In this document: one piece after another, positions 59,040-64,000 of the stretch | Layout of the letters: the number at the start of each line of letters is the position of its first letter | How positions within the stretch are numbered: position 1 is the first letter of the stretch | DNA from: JALYZC01 sp963725645 | GTDB taxonomy: Bacteria; Actinomycetota; Thermoleophilia; Solirubrobacterales; Solirubrobacteraceae | NCBI GenBank assembly: GCA_963725645.1 | Contig: CAVRZD010000006.1 | Span: forward strand, 1,426,001 to 1,490,000 | Length of the DNA: 64,000 nt | Direction of reading: 5' to 3' | Notes under the pieces: model-generated | What the model saw: only the letters and a program-made list of their open reading frames with translations | What the model was told of the DNA's origin: nothing | The model's database searches: none | Position numbers and translations under genes: made by a program

Positions 59040-59066
59040 CGCGACCCCTATCCTGAAGGACCCCGA

Positions 59067-60200
59067 ATGAGCGATTCCACCGCCGCGCACACCGACATCG
59101 ACGCACCGCACCTTGCTCGCGCGATCGAGCTGGCGGCGCGCGGCCTGGGTCGCGTGAGCCCCAATCCGCTCGTCGGCGCCGTGATCGTCAAGGACGGCGC
59201 GGTCGTGGGGGAGGGCCACCACGCCTTCTACGGCGGTCCGCATGCCGAGGTCGGCGCGATCGACGCGGCCGGCGACACCGATCTGCACGGCGCGACCATG
59301 TACGTGTCGCTGGAGCCCTGCTGCCACGAGGGCAAGACGCCGCCCTGCACGAGCGCGATCGCCGCGGCGGGCATCGCGCGGGTCGTGGTCGCCTCCGACG
59401 ACCCCTCCGAGCACGCCGCCGGCCGCGGGCTTGGCATCCTGCGCGACGAGGGGATCGAGGTCGAGATGGTCGAGTGCGAGCTGGCCGAACGCGCGCGACT
59501 GCTCAACCAGCCCTTCCGCAAGCACGCCCGCACCGGGCGCCCGCACGTGCGCTTCAAGTCCGCCATATCGCTCGACGGCAAGGTCGCCACCGAGAGCGGC
59601 GACTCGAAGTGGATCTCGGGGGAGTCCAGCCGCGCCCGGGCGCACCGCTGGCGCGCGGAGTGCGACGCGGTGGCCGTGGGGATCGGGACCGCCCTGGCGG
59701 ACGACCCGCAGCTGACCGCACGCGTGGAGGGCGTCGCGCGCCAGCCGCGCCGCGTCGTGTTCGACTCGCTCGCCCGCCTGCCGCTCGACTCCAAGCTGGT
59801 CCGGGCGGCCGGCGAGATCCCGCTCACGGTCGTGGTCTCGCGCGCCGCGCCCCGCGCGGACACCGGCGCGCTCACCGGCACTGGCGCCGAGGTGATCGTG
59901 GCGACGGGCGAGAACGAGACGGCGCGTGTGCGCTCGGCGCTCTCCCAGCTCGGCGCGCAGGGGATCAGCTCGATCCTGCTCGAGGGTGGTCCGCACCTGG
60001 CGGGGGCGTTCCTGGACGCCGGCGAGATCGACGAGCTGTGCCTGTTCCTGGCGCCGATCGTGCTCGGCGGCCGCAGCGCCCGCGACGCGATCGAGGGCGA
60101 GGGCCGCGAGCGCATCGCCGAAGCCGTGCGCGCGCTCAGCCTGGAGTGCGAGCCCATCGACGAGGACCTGCTGGTATCGGCCCGCCTGACGGAGTGGTGA
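59067..60200 (+). CDS. ribD: bifunctional riboflavin deaminase/reductase RibD
   Basis: Second and third steps of riboflavin synthesis from GTP; 377 residues. Deaminase domain: zinc motifs 'YGGPHAEVGAIDAAG' (HAE) and 'LEPCCHEGKTPPCTSAI' (PCC...C). Reductase domain: 'RPHVRFKSAISLDGKVATES', 'SKWISGESSRARAHRWRAEC' and 'SSILLEGGPHLAGAFLDAGE'. First of ribD-ribE-ribBA-ribH. TATCCT ends 12 nt and aagga lies 8 nt before the ATG. The 27-nt gap is too short for an FMN riboswitch. Confidence 0.94.
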   Translation: MSDSTAAHTDIDAPHLARAIELAARGLGRVSPNPLVGAVIVKDGAVVGEGHHAFYGGPHAEVGAIDAAGDTDLHGATMYVSLEPCCHEGKTPPCTSAIAAAGIARVVVASDDPSEHAAGRGLGILRDEGIEVEMVECELAERARLLNQPFRKHARTGRPHVRFKSAISLDGKVATESGDSKWISGESSRARAHRWRAECDAVAVGIGTALADDPQLTARVEGVARQPRRVVFDSLARLPLDSKLVRAAGEIPLTVVVSRAAPRADTGALTGTGAEVIVATGENETARVRSALSQLGAQGISSILLEGGPHLAGAFLDAGEIDELCLFLAPIVLGGRSARDAIEGEGRERIAEAVRALSLECEPIDEDLLVSARLTEW

Positions 60201-60784
60201 TGTTCACGGGGCTGATCCAGGACCTGGGGACCGTCGAGGACGTCGAGCAGACCGGCGATGGGATGCGCCTTCGGATCCGCGGCGCCGTCACCGGGGAGCT
60301 GCACGAGGGCGACTCGGTGGCGGTCAACGGCGTCTGCCTGACCGCGACGGCGGTCGAGAACGGGACGTTCGCGGCCGACGTCATGGAGCAGACGCTGCGC
60401 CACAGCTCGCTGGCCGCCGCGACGCCCGGCGCGCGGGTCAACCTCGAACTGCCGCTGCGGGCCGCCGACCGCCTCGGCGGCCACGTCGTGCAGGGCCACG
60501 TCGACGGGCTCGGCGTCGTCCTCGACGTCGCCGACGAGGGCTTCGCCCGCCGGGTGCGGATCGGGGCTCCTCCCGAGCTGCTGCGCTACGTCGTCGAGCG
60601 CGGCTCGATCGCCGTCGACGGGATCTCGCTGACCGTCGCCGAGCTCGGCGACGACAGCTTCAGCGTCTCCCTCGTCCCGGAGACGCTGGAGCGGACCAAC
60701 CTCGGCGCGGCGGGCTCGGGCACGAACGTCAACCTCGAGGTCGACGTGCTGGCGAAGTACGTCGAGCGGCTGGTGGCAACGTGA
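60200..60784 (+). CDS. ribE: riboflavin synthase alpha subunit
   Basis: Converts two 6,7-dimethyl-8-ribityllumazines to riboflavin; 194 residues with two lumazine-binding barrel repeats: 'FTGLIQDLGTVEDVEQTGDG', 'LHEGDSVAVNGVCLTATAVE' and 'GGHVVQGHVDGLGVVLDVAD', 'RGSIAVDGISLTVAELGDDS'. The conserved M-F-T-G start is present. TGATG overlap with ribD and GTGA overlap with ribBA. Confidence 0.94.
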   Translation: MFTGLIQDLGTVEDVEQTGDGMRLRIRGAVTGELHEGDSVAVNGVCLTATAVENGTFAADVMEQTLRHSSLAAATPGARVNLELPLRAADRLGGHVVQGHVDGLGVVLDVADEGFARRVRIGAPPELLRYVVERGSIAVDGISLTVAELGDDSFSVSLVPETLERTNLGAAGSGTNVNLEVDVLAKYVERLVAT

Positions 60785-62094
60785 GCACGACTCCGCGAAC
60801 CGGCTTTTCCACCATCGAGGACGCGCTCGAGGACTTCCGCGGCGGCAAGATGATCGTCGTCTGCGACGGCGAGGACCGCGAGAACGAGGGCGATCTCGTG
60901 CTCGCCGCGCAGTTCGCCACGCCCGAGGCGATCAACTTCATGGCCAAGGAGGGGCGCGGGCTCGTGTGCCTGGCGCTGACGCCCGAGCGCTGCGACGAGC
61001 TGGGCCTCGACCTCATGGCCCCCAAGAACGAGGACCCGCTCAAGACGGCGTTCACGGTGTCCATCGAGGCGCGCGAGGGGGTCACCACCGGGATCTCCGC
61101 TCACGACCGCGCGCACACGATCCAGATTGCCATCGACCCCGCCTCGCGGCCCCACGACCTCGTGCAGCCCGGGCACGTGTTCCCGCTCAAGGCTCGGACG
61201 GGCGGCGTGCTCGAGCGCACCGGCCACACCGAGGCGAGCGTGGACCTCGCGCGCCTCGCGGGCCTCACGCCCGCGGGCGTCATCTGCGAGATCATGAAGG
61301 ACGACGGGACGATGGCCCGGGTGTCCGACCTCGTGCCCTACTGCGACCGGCACGACCTGCGGATGATCACCGTCGCCGACCTGATCGCCTACCGGCGGCG
61401 GACGGAGAAGCTGGTCGAGCGCGTCGTGGCGACGGGGCTCCCCACGACGTTCGGGGAATTCTCCGCCGTCGGCTACCGGTCGCTGGTCGACAACAAGCAC
61501 CACGTCGCGCTCGTCAAGGGCGAGGTCGCGGGCCGCGAGGACGTGCTCGTGCGCGTGCATTCCGAGTGCCTGACCGGCGATGTGTTCCACTCCCTGCGCT
61601 GCGACTGCGGCGACCAGCTCGAGGCGGCGCTGGCGATGATCGAGGCGGAGGGGCTGGGCGTGCTCCTGTATCTGTCCCAGGAGGGCCGCGGGATCGGCCT
61701 GCTGAACAAGCTGCGCGCCTACAGGCTCCAGGAGGACGGGCTCGACACCGTCGACGCCAACCTCAAGCTCGGTCTCCCGGCGGACCTGCGCGACTACGGG
61801 ATCGGCGCGCAGATCCTGACCGACCTCGGGCTGACGAGCATCCGCATCCTCACGAACAACCCGAAGAAGATCATCGGCATGGAGGGCTACGGCCTCTCGG
61901 TCACCGACCAGCTGCCGATCGTCGCGCCGGCCAACCCGCACAACGAGGCCTACCTGCGCGCGAAGCGGGAGCGGATGGGGCACACGCTGCACCATCAGGG
62001 GCTGCCGCTCGACGAGGAGCTGCTCGCGCGCGAGGCGGAGGAGGACCGCGCGCGCGAGGACGACGACGCGAGCCCGCCGGGCTCCCTCCTGTGA
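60781..62094 (+). CDS. ribBA: bifunctional DHBP synthase/GTP cyclohydrolase II
   Basis: 437 residues. N-terminal DHBP synthase: 'GGKMIVVCDGEDRENEGDLV', 'SAHDRAHTIQIAIDPASRPH' and 'RTGGVLERTGHTEASVDLAR'. C-terminal GTP cyclohydrolase II: zinc cysteines in 'VHSECLTGDVFHSLRCDCGD', 'QEGRGIGLLNKLRAYRLQED' and 'GLTSIRILTNNPKKIIGMEG'. The last 25 residues are acidic and not conserved. It makes both riboflavin precursors. It starts and ends in GTGA overlaps. Confidence 0.95.
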   Translation: MSTTPRTGFSTIEDALEDFRGGKMIVVCDGEDRENEGDLVLAAQFATPEAINFMAKEGRGLVCLALTPERCDELGLDLMAPKNEDPLKTAFTVSIEAREGVTTGISAHDRAHTIQIAIDPASRPHDLVQPGHVFPLKARTGGVLERTGHTEASVDLARLAGLTPAGVICEIMKDDGTMARVSDLVPYCDRHDLRMITVADLIAYRRRTEKLVERVVATGLPTTFGEFSAVGYRSLVDNKHHVALVKGEVAGREDVLVRVHSECLTGDVFHSLRCDCGDQLEAALAMIEAEGLGVLLYLSQEGRGIGLLNKLRAYRLQEDGLDTVDANLKLGLPADLRDYGIGAQILTDLGLTSIRILTNNPKKIIGMEGYGLSVTDQLPIVAPANPHNEAYLRAKRERMGHTLHHQGLPLDEELLAREAEEDRAREDDDASPPGSLL

Positions 62095-62513
62095 CGTTCG
62101 CGATCGTGGTCGGCCGGTTCTACGAGGACCTGGCCGAGCGGCTCGTCGAGGGCGCGCGGGAGGAGCTGGCCGCGGCGGGCGCCGCGACGGTCGACGTCTT
62201 CGACGTTCCCGGAGCCTACGAGCTGCCGCTGGCCGCGAGCTACGCGGCGGGCTCGGGCCGGTACGAGGGCGTGGTCTGCCTGGGCGCGGTGATCCGCGGC
62301 GAGACCGACCACTACGACTACGTCTGCGGCGAGGCCGCCCGCGGCATCCAGGACGTGCAGCTGCGCACGGGCGTTCCGTGCGCCTTCGGCGTGCTCACGG
62401 TCGACACGATGGAGCAGGCGCTCGAGCGGTCCGGCGGCTCCAAGCGGCATACGGGCCGCGATGCCGCCCGCGCGGTGCTGACGATGGCCGCGCTGCGCGA
62501 GCGGCTGCGCTGA
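62091..62513 (+). CDS. ribH: 6,7-dimethyl-8-ribityllumazine synthase
   Basis: Penultimate step of riboflavin synthesis; 140 residues. 'FAIVVGRFYEDLAERLVEGA', 'VDVFDVPGAYELPLAASYAA', 'VCLGAVIRGETDHYDYVCGE' (GxxIxGET-HY, catalytic His) and 'VPCAFGVLTVDTMEQALERS'. Slightly shorter than the usual 150-160, missing part of the N-terminus. GTG 62091 overlaps the ribBA stop. The operon ends here, 4 nt before a convergent gene. Confidence 0.93.
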   Translation: MTFAIVVGRFYEDLAERLVEGAREELAAAGAATVDVFDVPGAYELPLAASYAAGSGRYEGVVCLGAVIRGETDHYDYVCGEAARGIQDVQLRTGVPCAFGVLTVDTMEQALERSGGSKRHTGRDAARAVLTMAALRERLR

Positions 62514-62517
62514 GCAG

Positions 62518-62823
62518 CTAGCTCGGGGCTGGATCCGCCGCGAGTGCGTCGCCGTCCGGCTGCGGCTCGTCGAGGCCGTAGCGGCGCTTCGCCAGCGCGC
62601 ACACCGGCACGGCGAGGATGATCGCGAGGACCGCGCCGGCGGCGATGAGCACGGCCGCGCCGCCACCCGCGACGAGGTGGAGGACCACCGCGAGCACGCA
62701 GGCGGCGGGCACGATGATCGCCAGCGCCCACCAGAAGGCGCGCCGGTGGGCGTCGACGACCGGTCGGCGCAGCAGCAGGCCGGTGAGCTCGTAGAGGCGA
62801 AGGCGCGGACCGGTCACGGGCAT
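62518..62823 (-). CDS. small two-helix membrane protein (101 aa)
   Basis: Two adjacent membrane helices ('FWWALAIIVPAACVLAVVLH', 'AVLIAAGAVLAIILAVPVCA') between a basic N-terminus ('RLRLYELTGLLLRRPVVDAH') and an acidic C-terminal tail ('YGLDEPQPDGDALAADPAPS'). No family recognised. It follows the pilin-like gene on the same strand with overlapping ends (GTG 62817 in GTGA is an alternative start), so the two probably share a function at the membrane. Confidence 0.55.
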   Translation of the reverse strand: MPVTGPRLRLYELTGLLLRRPVVDAHRRAFWWALAIIVPAACVLAVVLHLVAGGGAAVLIAAGAVLAIILAVPVCALAKRRYGLDEPQPDGDALAADPAPS

Positions 62824-64000
62824 GTCCCGGTCGCGCCCGAGGACGGCTTCATCGTGATCAGTGCCGTCCCGTTGGGGTTGTCGTTCTGCACGTTGCTCAC
62901 CGTCACCATCCTGCCGCCGGAGTCCGCGCACAGGTTGTAGGTCCCGTACGGGAGGCCCGGGTCCGGGGCGAGGCCGCTGGCGTTGGTGGGGCCGAGGTCG
63001 ACGGTGCCGCCGCAGCCCTGCGCGGTGGCGGTCGCGCGGACGCGGGCGCCGGAGAGCGGGTTGTTCGAGCTGTTGGTCGTCTTCACGTTGATCGCGGGCT
63101 GACGGATGCTCACGGCCGTCGTCTGGCCGCCGGTGGCGGTGGTCAGCGCCCGGTAGTCGGGGTTGCCCGGGGTGGCGACGGGGTAGCGCGCCGGGTCGGC
63201 GCCCACGCAGTTGCCGGCGAACACGCTGTACGGGCTGGTGAACGGGTACACCGCCGTGGCGTCGATCGAGGTCGAGGGCGTGCCGGGGCCGTAGCTGCGG
63301 ATGCCCGGGGCGTCCAGTCCGGAGTTGCCGATCGAGAGGAATCGCGCCTTGGAGGCCTGGACCGCGAGGTTCAGCGGCTTGGTCGTGAACGTGGCCGTCA
63401 TCTGCGCGGCCGTCCCGCATTCGAGCACGACCGTCTGCGTCGCGCTGCCGACCACGCTGGCCTGGACGTTGGGCGGGTTGTCCCCCTGGTGGTCGATGCA
63501 GTTCGAGCCGAGCGTGACGGTGTAGTTCCCGGCGCCGACGAACCCCCACACGACGCACCCGAGGCTGTTGGTGGTGTCGCTGAGGCTGTCGGGCCCGACG
63601 GCGGTCACCGGCACGCCGCTCAGGGGCTGCCCGGCCGGATTCTGCGCGCTGACGATGAGCGTGCCCTGGTCCGAGGAGAACGACCCGGCGGGCGGTGAGA
63701 GCAGGCTGTCGATCTGGACCGGCTTGACCGGACCCATGCGCGGCCAGGTGACCGTGGAGGTGATGTGCAGGTAGTCGGCCGTGGCCGTGCCGTTGGTGGC
63801 GCAGCTCGTGGTGCCGGTGTTGTCGTCGATCCAGTCGGCGCGCGAGACGACGGTGTAGGCCACGCCGGCGACCGTCTGCGTGCGCGTCTCGCGGTAGTTG
63901 GAGAGGTCGACCGACTTGAAGGCCCGCAGGCGCTCCTGGTCCTGCTGGGCGACGCCGGCGGCCTCGGCGCGCGACTTGATGGAGCCGGACGTCGCCGACG
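62814..64000 (-). CDS. secreted, probably pilin-like protein with Ig-like repeats, 5' end outside the window
   Basis: At least 395 residues; the N-terminus lies beyond 64000. The visible start has 'GSIKSRAEAAGVAQQDQERL' and 'RAFKSVDLSNYRETRTQTVA', then 'ITSTVTWPRMGPVKPVQIDS' and 'TLIVSAQNPAGQPLSGVPVT', an Ig-like/carboxypeptidase-regulatory-like domain, and another such domain near the end ('NPLSGARVRATATAQGCGGT'). I recall this arrangement in type IV prepilin-like (PilV-type) proteins of Solirubrobacterales. The prepilin cleavage site would be outside the window. Cys-rich, low in charged residues, as in exported proteins. Confidence 0.6.
   Translation of the reverse strand, partial: SATSGSIKSRAEAAGVAQQDQERLRAFKSVDLSNYRETRTQTVAGVAYTVVSRADWIDDNTGTTSCATNGTATADYLHITSTVTWPRMGPVKPVQIDSLLSPPAGSFSSDQGTLIVSAQNPAGQPLSGVPVTAVGPDSLSDTTNSLGCVVWGFVGAGNYTVTLGSNCIDHQGDNPPNVQASVVGSATQTVVLECGTAAQMTATFTTKPLNLAVQASKARFLSIGNSGLDAPGIRSYGPGTPSTSIDATAVYPFTSPYSVFAGNCVGADPARYPVATPGNPDYRALTTATGGQTTAVSIRQPAINVKTTNSSNNPLSGARVRATATAQGCGGTVDLGPTNASGLAPDPGLPYGTYNLCADSGGRMVTVSNVQNDNPNGTALITMKPSSGATGTCP

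Noticed and set aside
59040..59066. FMN riboswitch before the riboflavin operon
   Set aside because: Only 27 nt separate the preceding gene from ribD, far too short for the aptamer, and none of its conserved segments was seen.
55725..59996. A 1423-codon open frame on the minus strand
   Set aside because: Only its last 211 codons (the methyltransferase) resemble a protein. The rest is antisense to the membrane glycosyltransferase and ribD, and is open because stop codons are rare in GC-rich DNA.
1..64000. tRNA genes, rRNA genes, CRISPR arrays, prophage or replication origin
   Set aside because: No TpsiC-arm-like sequences in suitable context, no regularly spaced repeats, and no phage structural or DnaA-box clusters were noticed on reading both strands. 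A tRNAscan or CRISPR search would be needed to exclude them formally.

Overview
The window is very GC-rich DNA from a high-GC Gram-positive bacterium. I infer an actinobacterium of the class Thermoleophilia (Solirubrobacterales-like). The signs are an MraZ-headed dcw cluster ending in ftsZ, a two-subunit glycine decarboxylase, an NHL-repeat protein ending in a FecR-like domain of a kind I associate with this class, TAnnnT -10 elements placed for leaderless transcription, and Tad/type IV pilus genes. No rRNA, tRNA or CRISPR array was seen. The taxonomy is inference; no marker search was possible.

Layout. (1) 1-7480 is a patchwork: an IS630-family element with clear terminal inverted repeats, a few intact small genes (GNAT, luciferase-like oxidoreductase, hypotheticals), and several gene pieces cut at one or both ends (arginase, SDR, F420-type nitroreductase, HerA-like, MscL, acyl-CoA dehydrogenase, cpaF). 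It includes a strikingly AT-rich joint. It looks like a decayed or rearranged island, or a mis-joined assembly. (2) 7480-9555: the end of a Tad secretion-ATPase gene, tadB and tadC. (3) 9700-24899: the division and cell-wall cluster mraZ-rsmH-ftsL-ftsI-murE-murF-mraY-murD-ftsW-murG-murC-ftsQ-ftsZ. (4) 24909-30923: a lipoprotein, a cupredoxin with a decayed second copy, and the glycine cleavage operon gcvT-H-PA-PB. (5) 30950-36820: trpS, scpA-scpB, rlmN divergent from rluB, and a secreted NHL protein. (6) 37039-44459: an aromatic amino acid block (aroH, a cupin, hisC, two kinds of DAHP synthase, tyrA, aroA) running into cmk. An aromatic-rich leader peptide lies ahead of the first DAHP synthase. 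(7) 44500-55761: der, a DUF3352 protein, metK, a SnoaL-like protein, a PH-domain protein, priA-def-fmt-rsmB, a zinc ribbon and rpe. (8) 55725-59039: a methyltransferase and a GT2 glycosyltransferase, divergent from a membrane GT39-like glycosyltransferase. (9) 59067-62513: the riboflavin operon ribD-ribE-ribBA-ribH. (10) 62518-64000: a small membrane protein and an incomplete secreted, probably pilin-like protein on the minus strand.

Most of the genome-like part is compactly organised, with ATGA, GTGA or TGATG overlaps that imply translational coupling within operons. Many first genes lack a Shine-Dalgarno sequence and instead have TAnnnT 6-10 nt before the start codon.

A striking technical or biological feature is a cluster of about 20 frame breaks between 41.5 and 53.8 kb. 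They affect tyrA, aroA, cmk, metK, priA and rsmB. Each is a net +1 shift and I saw no opposite one there. Neighbouring genes (der, DUF3352, def, fmt) are intact. Consensus error is the most likely cause, but the one-sided pattern deserves checking.
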